NCBI GenBank assembly: GCA_001941225.1
Contig: MSHM01000040.1
Location: forward strand, 1 to 64,000
DNA: 64,000 bases
From: Oscillospiraceae bacterium Zagget12
GTDB taxonomy: Bacteria; Bacillota; Clostridia; UBA1381
Reading direction: 5' to 3'
Part shown: piece after piece, positions 37,361 to 47,437 of the stretch
How positions within the stretch are numbered: position 1 is the stretch's first letter
Layout of the letters: the number at the start of each line of letters is the position of its first letter
Notes under the pieces: generated by a model
Databases searched by the model: none
Told to the model about the DNA's origin: nothing
What the model saw: only the letters and a program-made list of their open reading frames with translations
Translations under genes and position numbers: made by a program

Positions 37361-38053
37361 GTGAATGATAAGAATTCTCATAAAAATCATAGGCAGAGAA
37401 TGAGAGAGGATTTTAGAAATACCGGTTTTGAGCATTGGCATGAGCATAAGGTGCTTGAGTATCTGCTGTTCCGCGCGCGTCCCAGGGTGGACACGAACGA
37501 GCTTGCGCATAATCTTATAGACGCCTGCGGAAGTTTTGTGGACGTATTCAGAGCGCCCAAGGAAAAGCTTACGGGCATACCGGGAATAGGGAAAGAAACC
37601 GCTGAGTATGTAAAAGAAATGGGCGAGTTTGTGCGGTATTACAACGGAAAGAGGTTTGACGCGAACAGGCTTGTTTTGAACAGCGAAAATTGCGAGAATT
37701 ATCTTCTTAATCTGTTTGACGGAAAAGAACGGGAATACTTTTATATGGTTTGCCTTGACGCGAGAAACCGCATATTATACCGCGACCTTATTTTTGAGGG
37801 CAGCTTTGAAAGTATGGATTTGGACATTTCAAAAATAATCAGACTTGCCGTAAAATGCGACGCGTCGTATGTTGTGCTTGCGCATAATCACCCGAGCGGA
37901 GTCGCGAAACCTTCCGCCGCGGACATATCATCTACGCAGATGGTGGAGGGCGTGCTGCAAATGTGCGGCATAAGGCTGCTTGACCATATAATTGTCGCGG
38001 GAGGAAAATGCGCGAGTATGAATAAATACCTCAGAGCAAACCGCGGAAAATAA
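37361..38053 (+). CDS. radC: RadC-family JAMM-domain protein
   Basis: A 230-residue protein with an N-terminal helix-hairpin-helix region (KLTGIPGIGKETAEYV, about residues 66-81) and a C-terminal MPN/JAMM domain carrying LAHNHPSGVAKPSAAD, the zinc-binding HxH-S-D set. Despite its name it is not needed for recombination in several bacteria, and the biochemical role is unsettled. The start is a GTG with GAGGG upstream. It appears monocistronic. Confidence 0.92.
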   Translation: MNDKNSHKNHRQRMREDFRNTGFEHWHEHKVLEYLLFRARPRVDTNELAHNLIDACGSFVDVFRAPKEKLTGIPGIGKETAEYVKEMGEFVRYYNGKRFDANRLVLNSENCENYLLNLFDGKEREYFYMVCLDARNRILYRDLIFEGSFESMDLDISKIIRLAVKCDASYVVLAHNHPSGVAKPSAADISSTQMVEGVLQMCGIRLLDHIIVAGGKCASMNKYLRANRGK

Positions 38054-38132
38054 CCGCGCGCGGTGCCGGTTATCGGGTTAATTTATACAAAAGAATTTTG
38101 ATAAATTATGGTATATTTGGCGGTTGATAATA

Positions 38133-38161
38133 TTGACTTTATCATATTGATGTGGTAATAT
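38133..38161 (+). promoter_or_regulatory. Promoter of the threonine operon, with overlapping inverted repeat
   Basis: TTGACT and TAATAT are exactly 17 bases apart. TGATAA (38125-38130) and TTATCA (38139-38144) form an inverted repeat flanking the -35, which may be an operator. No T-box or amino-acid leader peptide was seen in the following 75 bases. Confidence 0.6.
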
Positions 38162-38235
38162 AAAGTATCGTAGGAATAATCATATATACATATATAAATA
38201 AATATATAAAAAAACAATACAGGGGAGGCAAAAGA

Positions 38236-39447
38236 ATGGCTAAGGTTGCAATAATGGGCTACGGTACCGTCGGCAGCGGTGTTTATGACATCATAAAAAA
38301 CAATGCGGACCGACTCAGCCGCAATGCGAACGGAGAGGAAATCGAGCTGAAACATATTCTTGATATTCGCGATTTTGACGACCATCCCGAGAAAGAGCTT
38401 TTTACAAAGGAATTCAACGATATATTGAATGACGGCGAGGTAAGCGTTGTTGCCGAGGTAATGGGCGGACTTCATCCGGCGTATGAATTCACAAAAAGCC
38501 TTTTGGAGGCGGGAAAGAGCGTTGTAACGTCCAATAAGGAGCTTGTCGCCACATACGGCACGGAGCTTTTGGAGATTGCCCGCGGGAAAAATGTGAATTA
38601 TCTTTTTGAGGCGAGCGTAGGCGGCGGTATTCCGATTATAAGACCTATGCATCAGTGCCTTACAGCAAATAATATATTGAAAATAGCGGGAATACTTAAC
38701 GGTACCACCAACTATATCTTAAATCAGATGATTAAGAACGGCAAACCGTTTGAAACGGCTCTTAAGGACGCTCAAAACAAGGGCTTTGCCGAAAGAAATC
38801 CCGCCGCCGACATCGAGGGTCACGACGCGTGCAGAAAGATTGCAATATTGGCGTCGCTTGCGTCCGGCAAAATGGTGGATTACAACGATATAGACACCGA
38901 GGGTATTACCGCCGTAACTCTTGACGACGTTAAATACGCGGACGAGATGGACGCGGTTGTCAAGCTCATAGGCTACGCGGAGTTTGATAAGGACGGAAAG
39001 GTTTATTCTATAGTATCGCCGATGGTGATAAAGAAGGACAGCCCTCTTTCGGGCGTTGACGGAGTTATGAACGCCATTATGGTAACGGGCGACTGCGTGG
39101 GCGACGTAATGTTTTACGGCGCGGGCGCGGGCAAGCTCCCGACGGCAAGCGCGGTTGTCGCAGATATTGTAGATGCCGTTAAGCATAGTGAAAGAAGTAA
39201 AAAAATATTCTGGGAAAAGCCGTCGGAAAATATTATGGCGGACAGGGATTCAAAGAAGTTCTCATACTTTGTGAGAACAACGGATTCCGCCGAGAATGTT
39301 CAGAAAATATTCGGAAAGTGCGAGTTTGTGGACAACATTGTGGATAATGAATCAGCATTTGTAACATCGCCTCTTACGCGGTCTGAGGCGGAGGAAAAAT
39401 TGGAAAAGCTGTCAGATGTTGTGACAAATATTCGCGTAATGGCATAA
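38236..39447 (+). CDS. hom: Homoserine dehydrogenase
   Basis: A 403-residue enzyme reducing aspartate semialdehyde to homoserine. The NAD(P) motif is MGYGTVGSGVYD at the N-terminus, and the catalytic block is GILNGTTNYILNQM followed by GFAERNPAADIEGHDACRK. A short C-terminal regulatory region follows, weaker than a full ACT domain. AGGGGAGG precedes the ATG. Its stop codon overlaps the thrB start (TAATG), which implies coupled translation. Confidence 0.96.
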   Translation: MAKVAIMGYGTVGSGVYDIIKNNADRLSRNANGEEIELKHILDIRDFDDHPEKELFTKEFNDILNDGEVSVVAEVMGGLHPAYEFTKSLLEAGKSVVTSNKELVATYGTELLEIARGKNVNYLFEASVGGGIPIIRPMHQCLTANNILKIAGILNGTTNYILNQMIKNGKPFETALKDAQNKGFAERNPAADIEGHDACRKIAILASLASGKMVDYNDIDTEGITAVTLDDVKYADEMDAVVKLIGYAEFDKDGKVYSIVSPMVIKKDSPLSGVDGVMNAIMVTGDCVGDVMFYGAGAGKLPTASAVVADIVDAVKHSERSKKIFWEKPSENIMADRDSKKFSYFVRTTDSAENVQKIFGKCEFVDNIVDNESAFVTSPLTRSEAEEKLEKLSDVVTNIRVMA

Positions 39448-40343
39448 TGATAAAATTAAGAGTACCCGCGAGCAGCGCGAATATGGGAGCGGGATTTGAT
39501 ACTCTCGGAGTGGCTGTGGGCTTGTATAACCGTATAATGATTGATGAAATCCCCGAGGGACTTCAGGTAATCAACAGAGATACTCAAAGCTTTGTGCCGA
39601 GGGATAAAAACAATCTCATTTACCGCGCTATGACAGAGCTTTTCGCTCACGTAGGGTACGAGCCAAAGGGATACCGAATCGAGCAAAACAGTCAAATACC
39701 GATGACGCGCGGATTGGGCAGCTCCAGCGCCTGCATAATAGGCGGAATGCTTGCCGCGAATATTATTTCGGGAAGAACGCTTTCATATGATGAAATAATA
39801 CACCTCGCGGCGAAAATGGAGGGGCACCCCGATAATGTGGGTCCGGCTTTGTTCGGCGGGTTTTGCGTGTCGCTTACGGACGGCGATAAAACAATAATTA
39901 AAAGCAGTAAAATAGACAGCAATATAAAATTCGCCGTTATAATTCCCGATTTCTTTGTCGCGACCAAGAAATCGAGAAAGGTGCTGCCGTCAAAGGTGGA
40001 CTTCAAGGACGCCGTTTACAACATAGGTCACGCGTCTATGTTTCAGGCGGCGATGCTGTCCGGCGATATGGAGGCGCTCGGTATGGGCGTTAAAGACGCT
40101 ATGCATCAGCGTTACCGCAAGAATTACGTGGACGGTATGGAGGATATATTTGAAAAGACGTATTCTCTCGGCTCACACGCGACGTATTTAAGCGGCAGCG
40201 GACCGACAATACTTTCGGTTTTGAGCGGCGGCTATGAGAAATTCAGAGAGGGTATGCGCTCTTATTTCAGAGAAAACTCTCTTAAATGGAAATGTATGAT
40301 ACTGCCGATTGATAATGTGGGTGCGGTAGTTTCGGTTATTTAG
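39447..40343 (+). CDS. thrB: Homoserine kinase
   Basis: A 298-residue GHMP-family kinase that phosphorylates homoserine for threonine synthesis. The N-terminal VPASSANMGAGFDTLG and the ATP loop TRGLGSSSACIIGG near residue 90 are diagnostic, as is YLSGSGPTILS near the C-terminus. It overlaps hom by one base and is followed 22 bases later by aspartokinase. Confidence 0.96.
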   Translation: MIKLRVPASSANMGAGFDTLGVAVGLYNRIMIDEIPEGLQVINRDTQSFVPRDKNNLIYRAMTELFAHVGYEPKGYRIEQNSQIPMTRGLGSSSACIIGGMLAANIISGRTLSYDEIIHLAAKMEGHPDNVGPALFGGFCVSLTDGDKTIIKSSKIDSNIKFAVIIPDFFVATKKSRKVLPSKVDFKDAVYNIGHASMFQAAMLSGDMEALGMGVKDAMHQRYRKNYVDGMEDIFEKTYSLGSHATYLSGSGPTILSVLSGGYEKFREGMRSYFRENSLKWKCMILPIDNVGAVVSVI

Positions 40344-40365
40344 ATAAAAAGGAAGGGAAATAAAG

Positions 40366-41574
40366 ATGGGACTTATAGTTCAAAAGTATGGCGGTACTTC
40401 CGTTAAAGACGCCGAAAGAGTAATGAACGTCGCAAGACGCATTACGGACGCGTATAAGGAAGGAAACGATTTGGTTGTTGCGGTCAGCGCACAGGGCGAT
40501 ACCACGGACGACCTTATAGAAAAGACAAAGGAAATAAATCCCAAAGCGTCAAAGCGCGAGATGGATATGCTCCTTTCAACGGGCGAACAGATTTCAATAT
40601 CATTGCTTGCAATGGCGATTGAAAAAATAGGCTGTCCGGTGATTTCGCTTACCGGTTGGCAGGCGGGAATGAAAACCGACTCCAAATACGGCGCGGCGAG
40701 AATAAAAACCATAGACACCGAAAGAATACAGACCGAGCTTGACAGAAGAAGAATAGTTATCGTCGCGGGATTCCAGGGAATAAACAAGTACGACGATATA
40801 ACCACTCTCGGCAGAGGCGGCTCGGACACGTCGGCAGTCGCGCTTGCGGCGGCGCTGCACGCGGACGTATGCGAAATTTATACGGACGTTGACGGCGTAT
40901 ACACAGCCGACCCGAGATTTGTAAAGAACGCGTATAAGCTCACCGATATTTCTTATGATGAAATGCTTGAGCTTGCGTCACTGGGCGCGAACGTGCTCCG
41001 CAACAGGAGCGTTGAAATGGCAAAGAAGTACAATGTAAAGCTGTCGGTAAGATCAAGTCTTAATAATAACGAGGGCACATATGTTAAGGAGGTAGAACAA
41101 GTGGAAAAGATGCTTGTAAGAGGTGTGACAAGGGATAATGACGTTGCGAGAATCGCTCTTTGCGGCGTGGAGGATACTCCGGGTAAGGCGTTTACGGTGT
41201 TCAGAATGTTGGCTAAGCACGGAATCAGCGTGGACCTTATCATTCAGTCAATCGGAAATAACGGCAAAAAGGATATAAGCTTTACGGTTACCGAGGCTGA
41301 CCTTCAGCCTGTGCTTGACCTTCTTGAGGAGAATAAGGCAATCGTTAAGGCTGATGAGGTTAAGTGGACAAAGGACGTTTCAAAGGTTTCGATAGTAGGA
41401 GCGGGAATGGTTAATAATTCCGGCGTTGCGGCTACAATGTTCGAGGCTCTTTATGATGCTCATATAAATATCAATATGATTGCCACATCGGAGATAAAAA
41501 TATCCGTTCTTGTTGACAGAAAGGACGCAGAGGCGGCGGTTGTTGCGATTCACGACAAGTTTATGCTGAAATAA
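40366..41574 (+). CDS. lysC: Aspartokinase
   Basis: A 402-residue monofunctional aspartate kinase, the first step of the aspartate pathway to lysine, threonine and methionine. KYGGTSVKDAERV at the N-terminus and FQGINKYDDITTLGRGGSDTSA near residue 140 are kinase motifs. Two ACT domains (about 260-400) should bind feedback inhibitors. Its placement with hom and thrB suggests service to threonine, while its products also feed the dapL-dapF pair upstream. Confidence 0.95.
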   Translation: MGLIVQKYGGTSVKDAERVMNVARRITDAYKEGNDLVVAVSAQGDTTDDLIEKTKEINPKASKREMDMLLSTGEQISISLLAMAIEKIGCPVISLTGWQAGMKTDSKYGAARIKTIDTERIQTELDRRRIVIVAGFQGINKYDDITTLGRGGSDTSAVALAAALHADVCEIYTDVDGVYTADPRFVKNAYKLTDISYDEMLELASLGANVLRNRSVEMAKKYNVKLSVRSSLNNNEGTYVKEVEQVEKMLVRGVTRDNDVARIALCGVEDTPGKAFTVFRMLAKHGISVDLIIQSIGNNGKKDISFTVTEADLQPVLDLLEENKAIVKADEVKWTKDVSKVSIVGAGMVNNSGVAATMFEALYDAHININMIATSEIKISVLVDRKDAEAAVVAIHDKFMLK

Positions 41575-41593
41575 TATCGATTCAATAATAGCT

Positions 41594-41659
41594 CGAACCA
41601 CAAGGGCGTGGCAGTTGACGGATATTGCATCTATTTTCTGTACTCGCATTTGTGGTTCG
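41594..41659 (+). other. Long imperfect hairpin between lysC and rlmB
   Basis: Perfect 10-bp arms CGAACCACAA (41594-41603) and TTGTGGTTCG (41650-41659) enclose further pairing of GCG with CGC, GCAG with CTGT and GGAT with ATCT, giving a 66-base hairpin. No T-run follows, so it is not a plain terminator. It could be an mRNA processing or stability element, or a small structured RNA. Confidence 0.6.
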
Positions 41660-41683
41660 TACTGTAAATAGAGGAGAAAGCCA

Positions 41684-42421
41684 GTGGAAGATAAAATTAT
41701 AGGAAGAAATCCGATTCTTGAGGCAATCCGCAGCGGCCGCGGTATAGAAAAAATCCTTGTAAAAAAGGGCAAATACGAAGGCTCCATAGTCCCGATAATA
41801 AAAAAGGCAAAGGACGCAGGCATTGTTATTCAAGAGGTAGACAAGGCAAAGCTTGACGCGGCTGCCGAGGGCGGCAATCATCAAGGCGTGGTCGCGTATG
41901 TAAGCGCGCATGAGTATTCGAGCGTAAACGATATACTTGACAGAGCGAGGGAAAAGGGCGAGCCGCCGTTTGTTATCATATGCGACAAGATAACCGACCC
42001 GCATAATTTGGGCGCGATATTGAGAACGGCGAACTGCGTCGGAGCGCACGGCGTGATTATACCGAAAAGAAATTCTGCGGGACTTACCGGAGTTGTCGCA
42101 AAGACGTCTGCCGGAGCTGTGGAGTATACTCCCGTGGCAAAGGTCACAAATATCGCGTCGGCCATAGATTCTCTCAAAAAGGAGGGTCTGTGGATAGCGG
42201 CGGCGGATATGGACGGCGAAGAAATGTATAAAATCGACCTCAAAGGCGCCCTGGGACTCGTAATCGGCAGCGAGGGAGAGGGCATAAGCAGACTTGTAAA
42301 GGAAAAATGCGATTTCATCGCGAGTATCCCGATGTCGGGCGAGATAAACTCTCTTAATGCGTCGGTCGCGGCGGGCGTGCTTATGTATGAGGCGCTCAGA
42401 CAGCGCAGAATCACGGAATAA
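41684..42421 (+). CDS. rlmB: 23S rRNA 2'-O-methyltransferase RlmB (TrmH/SpoU family)
   Basis: A 245-residue SPOUT methyltransferase expected to methylate a guanosine in 23S rRNA. The N-terminal IIGRNPILEAIRSG is the substrate-binding domain start. The three SpoU motifs are DKITDPHNLGAILRTA, LGLVIGSEGEGISRLV and SIPMSGEINSLNASVAAG. The start is a GTG with GAGGAG seven bases upstream. The specific target is assigned from family resemblance. Confidence 0.9.
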   Translation: MEDKIIGRNPILEAIRSGRGIEKILVKKGKYEGSIVPIIKKAKDAGIVIQEVDKAKLDAAAEGGNHQGVVAYVSAHEYSSVNDILDRAREKGEPPFVIICDKITDPHNLGAILRTANCVGAHGVIIPKRNSAGLTGVVAKTSAGAVEYTPVAKVTNIASAIDSLKKEGLWIAAADMDGEEMYKIDLKGALGLVIGSEGEGISRLVKEKCDFIASIPMSGEINSLNASVAAGVLMYEALRQRRITE

Positions 42422-42444
42422 TCTAAGGATAGGAGAACAGACGA

Positions 42445-42714
42445 ATGAAAGCGGTAGTTACAGTTATCGGAAAAGACCAAAAAGGAATAATTGCAAAGGT
42501 AAGCAATATTTTATACGAGAACGACGTGAATATCCTTGATATTTCACAAACGATAATGCAGGATATGTTCACAATGATAATGCTTGTGGATTTTGAAAGC
42601 GAAACGGTTACGCTAAAGCAGGTGGTTGATAAGCTTGAAGAGGCTGAAAAGGAAATCGGACTTTCAATACACGTGCAGCGTGAAGAGATATTCACATCAA
42701 TGCACAGAATATAA
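42445..42714 (+). CDS. ACT-domain protein (UPF0237 family)
   Basis: An 89-residue stand-alone ACT domain beginning MKAVVTVIGKDQKGIIAKVSN, the usual amino-acid-binding fold start. It lies 15 bases before the DUF711 gene, a pairing common in Clostridia and suggesting that it senses a ligand for its neighbour. No ligand is established. Confidence 0.9.
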   Translation: MKAVVTVIGKDQKGIIAKVSNILYENDVNILDISQTIMQDMFTMIMLVDFESETVTLKQVVDKLEEAEKEIGLSIHVQREEIFTSMHRI

Positions 42715-42729
42715 GGGGAGGGAAAATAG

Positions 42730-44097
42730 ATGATAAATCCCTTTGAAGTAATCGAAACCATAAAGATGATTGACGAGGAAAACCTCGATATAAGAACAAT
42801 CACGATGGGCATATCGCTTAAAAGCTGCGCGGGACCCGACGTGGACACGGTATGCGAAAAGATTTACGATAAAATCACGACCTACGCCAAGGACCTTGTT
42901 AAAACCGGCGAGGATATTGAGGAGCAATTCGGTATTCCGATTATAAACAAGAGAATTTCTGTGACGCCGATTGCAACCCTTGTGGACGCCCTCGAAAATC
43001 CGACGGTTGAGAAATGCGTTAAAATAGCAAAAACGCTTGACAGAGCCGCAAAGACGACGGGAGTTAATTTCATAGGCGGCTACACGGCTCTTGTGCATAA
43101 GGACTATACGAACGGCGAAAGAATACTTATAGAATCCATTCCGGAGGCGCTTGCCTCAACCGAGCTTGTATGCTCAAGCGTGAATGTAGGCTCCACAAGA
43201 GCCGGCATAAATATGAACGCCGTAAAGCAGATGGGTCAGGTCGTAAAAAAGGCGGCGGAGCTGACCGCCGATACGCAGGGCTTTGCCTGCGCCAAGCTGG
43301 TGGTGTTCTGTAACGCGGTCGAGGATAATCCGTTTATGGCGGGCGCGTTCCTCGGCGAGGGCGAGGGCGAATGTGTAATAAATGTGGGCGTTTCGGGTCC
43401 GGGCGTTGTGAAGTGCGCTCTTAAAAAGGTTAAGGGCGAGGACTTCGGCGTCGTTGCCGAAACGATTAAAAAGACCGCGTTCAAGATTACGAGAATGGGT
43501 CAGCTTGTGGCACAGGAGGCATCGAAACGTCTCGGAGTGCCGTTTGGAATTGTCGATTTATCGCTTGCGCCGACTCCGGCAGTCGGCGACAGCGTTGCAT
43601 ATATACTGGAGGAAATGGGACTCGAAAAGTGCGGTACGCACGGCACGACAGCCGCTCTCGCTCTGCTTAACGATGCGGTTAAGAAGGGCGGAATTATGGC
43701 GTCGGGCTATGTGGGCGGACTTTCGGGCGCGTTTATCCCCGTAAGCGAGGACGCGGGAATGATTGCCGCGGCAAAGGACGGCGTCCTCACAATCGAAAAG
43801 CTTGAGGCTATGACCTGCGTATGCTCGGTGGGACTCGATATGATAGTTATACCGGGCGATACAAGCGCCGAAACGATTTCCGCCATTATCGCGGACGAGG
43901 CGGCGATAGGTATGGTAAATACAAAGACTACCGCAGTCAGGGTAATACCCGCACCCGGAAAGTCGGAAGGAGATGTTGTTGAATTTGGCGGATTGCTCGG
44001 AACGGGACCTGTAATGCCCGTAAAGGGATATTCCAGTGCCGAGTTTATAAACAGAGGCGGACGTATACCGGCGCCGCTGCAAAGTCTTAAAAATTAA
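42730..44097 (+). CDS. PFL-like family protein (DUF711/UPF0210)
   Basis: A 455-residue protein of the DUF711 family, which has a fold related to pyruvate formate-lyase but no demonstrated activity. Recognisable features are the N-terminal [27 protein letters not shown] near residue 117 and the conserved GVSGPGVVK and [11 protein letters not shown] segments. GGGGAGG precedes the ATG. It is co-transcribed with the ACT protein. Confidence 0.88.
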   Translation: MINPFEVIETIKMIDEENLDIRTITMGISLKSCAGPDVDTVCEKIYDKITTYAKDLVKTGEDIEEQFGIPIINKRISVTPIATLVDALENPTVEKCVKIAKTLDRAAKTTGVNFIGGYTALVHKDYTNGERILIESIPEALASTELVCSSVNVGSTRAGINMNAVKQMGQVVKKAAELTADTQGFACAKLVVFCNAVEDNPFMAGAFLGEGEGECVINVGVSGPGVVKCALKKVKGEDFGVVAETIKKTAFKITRMGQLVAQEASKRLGVPFGIVDLSLAPTPAVGDSVAYILEEMGLEKCGTHGTTAALALLNDAVKKGGIMASGYVGGLSGAFIPVSEDAGMIAAAKDGVLTIEKLEAMTCVCSVGLDMIVIPGDTSAETISAIIADEAAIGMVNTKTTAVRVIPAPGKSEGDVVEFGGLLGTGPVMPVKGYSSAEFINRGGRIPAPLQSLKN

Positions 44098-44130
44098 AAA
44101 TTCCGAAAAAAGAAAGGGATGTTTACAACA

Positions 44131-44442
44131 ATGGAAGATTTGATTATGAAAATAATCGACATCGAGGACAGAGCTCAGGAGGTCATTAAGGACGCGAAAA
44201 TGGCGGATAAGGAGCTTGATAAGCGTATTAAGGACGAAAGCCGTAAGCTCCACGATGACATCATCAGAAAGATGGAGGCGAAAAACGCGACTCTTCGCGA
44301 GATGGAGGAAAAGGACGCCGATAAAAGGATTGAGACTGTAACGCTTGATATGGAAAAGCATTTGTCCGAGCTTGAAGGAAAGTATGCTGAAAATAAAGAC
44401 CGATGGGTAAACGATATAGTGGAAAACATAATCGGCAGATAA
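44131..44442 (+). CDS. V-type ATPase peripheral stalk subunit G/H
   Basis: A 103-residue, almost wholly helical charged protein (about residues 8-90) that would form the peripheral stalk with subunit E. The ATG at 44131 was preferred because AAAGGG lies upstream of it, while the ATG at 44119 abuts that box; the 12-base spacing is slightly long, so the start is uncertain. It opens the ATPase operon, 33 bases after the DUF711 gene. Confidence 0.75.
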   Translation: MEDLIMKIIDIEDRAQEVIKDAKMADKELDKRIKDESRKLHDDIIRKMEAKNATLREMEEKDADKRIETVTLDMEKHLSELEGKYAENKDRWVNDIVENIIGR

Positions 44443-44454
44443 GAGGTAATGATA

Positions 44455-45501
44455 ATGAGTGTGGAATACAGTGCGGTTGCCGCAAAGCTGAAGGCAATGC
44501 ATTCAAAATTTCTTACCTATGAGGACTATGAGGAGCTGCTCGCAAAAAAGAGCGTAAACGATATTTGCGGTTATCTCAAGACCACCGCGGGATACGGCGA
44601 GGTTCTGTCCGGCGTAAACGAGCGCGACGCTCACAGAGGCGCGATGGAGGTTCTGCTGGACAGTGAGCTTGTGAACGAATATGTAAGGCTGTATAATTTT
44701 ATGGACCATTCAAAGCGCTCTCTTATGGAGCTGTGGTTTATGCGTTATGAGGTGGAGTTTTTAAAACGCGCGATACGTCATATATACACGCACGAGGAAA
44801 ACAGCGACGATGAGATTGACCGAGGAAAATTCAACGCCTTTTTTGAAACTCACACAAAGATAAACCGTGAGGTAATGATGAACGCGAAGTCCTTGTCGGA
44901 CTGCATCGAGGCGTGTAAGGATACACCCTTTGCAAAGACGTTGCAAAGAGCGGAAAATCTTGACGCGGACTTCTTTTCGATGGGTATGATGCTTGACTGG
45001 CGGTATTACTCCGCGACATGGCGCGCGATAGGCAAAAATCTTAACGGCGATAAGGAAAAGCTGTTTAAAAAGCTCATAGGCAGCGAGATTGATATGCTTA
45101 ATCTTATGTGGATTTACAGAGGAAAGAAATATTTTAAATTCCCGAATGAAATAATTTTCACGTATATTCTGCCGATACGCTACAGAATTTCGGAGGAGGT
45201 TATGCGCCAGCTTGTAAACGCCGAAAGCATTGAAAAATTTACGGATACGGTCAACCGCTCAACCATATACGGCGCGTTGTTTGAGGGCTGCGGAGAGGGA
45301 AGATTTCCCGAGGAAAATTACAGGTATATTTATAATAAATTATCCAAAAGCATATTCGTAAATCACAGCGAGTCTATGGTTGCGGTATACACGTACTTAA
45401 ATTTAAAGGAAACTGAGCTGAAAAATATTACTACCATAATCGAAGGGATAAGATACAGTATTAACACCGAATCTATCCGCGGACATATCGGTATAAAGTA
45501 G
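44455..45501 (+). CDS. ntpC: V-type ATPase subunit C (d)
   Basis: A 348-residue all-helical subunit that sits at the end of the rotor and couples it to the membrane ring. The N-terminal SAVAAKLKAMHSKFLTYEDY and the repeat-like helices match the AtpC/NtpC family. The ATG at 44455 was chosen for AGAGG eight bases upstream. It lies between the stalk subunit and subunit I. Confidence 0.87.
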   Translation: MSVEYSAVAAKLKAMHSKFLTYEDYEELLAKKSVNDICGYLKTTAGYGEVLSGVNERDAHRGAMEVLLDSELVNEYVRLYNFMDHSKRSLMELWFMRYEVEFLKRAIRHIYTHEENSDDEIDRGKFNAFFETHTKINREVMMNAKSLSDCIEACKDTPFAKTLQRAENLDADFFSMGMMLDWRYYSATWRAIGKNLNGDKEKLFKKLIGSEIDMLNLMWIYRGKKYFKFPNEIIFTYILPIRYRISEEVMRQLVNAESIEKFTDTVNRSTIYGALFEGCGEGRFPEENYRYIYNKLSKSIFVNHSESMVAVYTYLNLKETELKNITTIIEGIRYSINTESIRGHIGIK

Positions 45502-45513
45502 AGGAGGGATAAA

Positions 45514-47412
45514 ATGTCAATAACTAAGATGAAAGCCGTGACAATATCCGGTCAGATAACCGAGTTTGACACTATCGTGGAAAAGTATGTATACGGCAGA
45601 GATATTCATCTGGAAAATGCTATGTCTGTTATTACCAACAGAGGCAGGCTTGAAAGCTTTGAGGACAATAACGAGTATGATATGATTGCCAAAAACGCAC
45701 AGAGCATTATAAAGCTGGCAAATTATACCGTCAAGGATAAAATAACCGCGCCGGAAACGACAACGCTTAAGGAAATGCGGGATTTTCTTGATGATATAAA
45801 TATTCATATAGAGGCGGAAACAAAGCAGGACGAGGAGCTTACGGAAAAAATCAACGCGAACGACGCGGCGATAGCACAGCTCGATTTGATGCAGTCGGTT
45901 GAGGTGGACTTGTCGAGAATTTTGAATTTTGAATTTATCCGCTGCAAATTCGGGCATATTCCGAAGGCGGGATATAAAACGCTTGTAACGTATCTTGACG
46001 ACCTCGAAACCTTTTTTGTAAAAACGGCGGAGGACGCCACCGACGTATGGGGATTTTATTTCGCGCCGCTTTTAAAGGAAAGGAAAATCGAGGAGGTTTT
46101 CAACTCGCTTTATTTTGAGCCTGTCGATATTTCGCGGGAATATGTCGGCACTCCGTATGAGATAAAGCAGTCGCTTGAAAAGCAAAATCGGGAGCTTAGA
46201 GCGCAAATTGAGGAAAACAGCAAAAAAACCGCCGATATGCTCTCAAGCATAGCCGATAAAATTTGCGGCATATATAATCTTGCCCGAAAGAGGCATCAAT
46301 TCGCCGAGGTAAGACGAAACGCGATACACGGAGATATGTTCTTCTATGTGGTCGGTTGGATGGACGAAAAGAGCGCCAAGGCGCTTGAAAAGGAAATCAC
46401 CGCGTCCGGCGATACGGTGATGTTCTATATGGAAAATCCCGAAACCGTCAGAAACATACAGCCGCCGACCAAGCTCAAGAACAATCCGGTGTTCAAGCCG
46501 TTTGAAATGTTCGTAAAAATGTACGGACTTCCGAGCTATAACGAAATCGACCCGACCGGAATACTGGCGGTAACGTACATTTTGTTTTTCGGTATAATGT
46601 TCGGCGACGTCGGACAGAGCCTTGTGCTCGCCATACTGGGCTTTATAGTATACAAGGTAAGAAAGTGGGACCTTGCCGGAATAGTCGGCTGGGTTGGACT
46701 TTCCGGTACCGTGTTCGGATTTGTGTACGGCAGCTTTTTCGGTGACGAGGAAATAATTCCCGCCCTGTTCCATACGCCGTCGCTTAATCCTATGAATCAG
46801 ATAGCGCTGATGCTCGGCGGCACAATCGCGATGGGTGTTATTATAATTATATTCGGTATGGTACTGAATATTATAAATTCCGTAAAGAGCCGTGACAAGG
46901 GCGAGGCTCTCTTCGGGCATAACGGCGCGGCGGGACTTGTGTTCTATTTAAGCGTGCTGCTGCTTGTCGGAAATATGTTCCTGTCATGGGGAATACCGAA
47001 TTTTGTATTTGTAACGCTTATAGTGATAGCACTGCTCGCAATGTACTTATGCGAGCCGCTCGGAAAGCTTGTAAACGGCAAAAAGAACTGGCTGCCGAAA
47101 TCCGGTATGTTCTTTGTGGAAAATCTGTTTGAAATGTTCGAGGTTGTTTTGAGCTTTTTCACAAACACAATCTCGTTCCTGAGAATAGGCGCGTTCGCCA
47201 TAGTCCACGTCGGTATGATGATGGTTGTGGCGATATTGTCCCAGGGCGGCGGAGTAGGCGGAGTCATCGTGCAGATAATCGGCAATGCGCTGGTTATGGT
47301 GCTTGAGGGACTTATCGTCGGAATACAGGTTCTGCGTCTTGAATATTACGAAATGTTCTCAAGATACTTTACCGGCCGCGGCAGGGAATTTACATCATTG
47401 AAGGATAAATAA
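45514..47412 (+). CDS. ntpI: V-type ATPase subunit I (a)
   Basis: A 632-residue stator subunit. The first 330 residues are a cytoplasmic helical hairpin arm; about seven membrane helices follow from IDPTGILAVTYILFFGIMFGDVG onward. The conserved Arg of the ion path is probably in FTNTISFLRIGAFAIVH near residue 560. It forms the half-channels with the K ring. Confidence 0.93.
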   Translation: MSITKMKAVTISGQITEFDTIVEKYVYGRDIHLENAMSVITNRGRLESFEDNNEYDMIAKNAQSIIKLANYTVKDKITAPETTTLKEMRDFLDDINIHIEAETKQDEELTEKINANDAAIAQLDLMQSVEVDLSRILNFEFIRCKFGHIPKAGYKTLVTYLDDLETFFVKTAEDATDVWGFYFAPLLKERKIEEVFNSLYFEPVDISREYVGTPYEIKQSLEKQNRELRAQIEENSKKTADMLSSIADKICGIYNLARKRHQFAEVRRNAIHGDMFFYVVGWMDEKSAKALEKEITASGDTVMFYMENPETVRNIQPPTKLKNNPVFKPFEMFVKMYGLPSYNEIDPTGILAVTYILFFGIMFGDVGQSLVLAILGFIVYKVRKWDLAGIVGWVGLSGTVFGFVYGSFFGDEEIIPALFHTPSLNPMNQIALMLGGTIAMGVIIIIFGMVLNIINSVKSRDKGEALFGHNGAAGLVFYLSVLLLVGNMFLSWGIPNFVFVTLIVIALLAMYLCEPLGKLVNGKKNWLPKSGMFFVENLFEMFEVVLSFFTNTISFLRIGAFAIVHVGMMMVVAILSQGGGVGGVIVQIIGNALVMVLEGLIVGIQVLRLEYYEMFSRYFTGRGREFTSLKDK

Positions 47413-47437
47413 AAATGTATTATTGGAGGTAATCAAA

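Noticed and set aside
43558-44502. 314-codon frame on the minus strand
   Set aside because: It is antisense to the DUF711 gene and V-ATPase stalk gene and has no ribosome binding site or recognisable motif.
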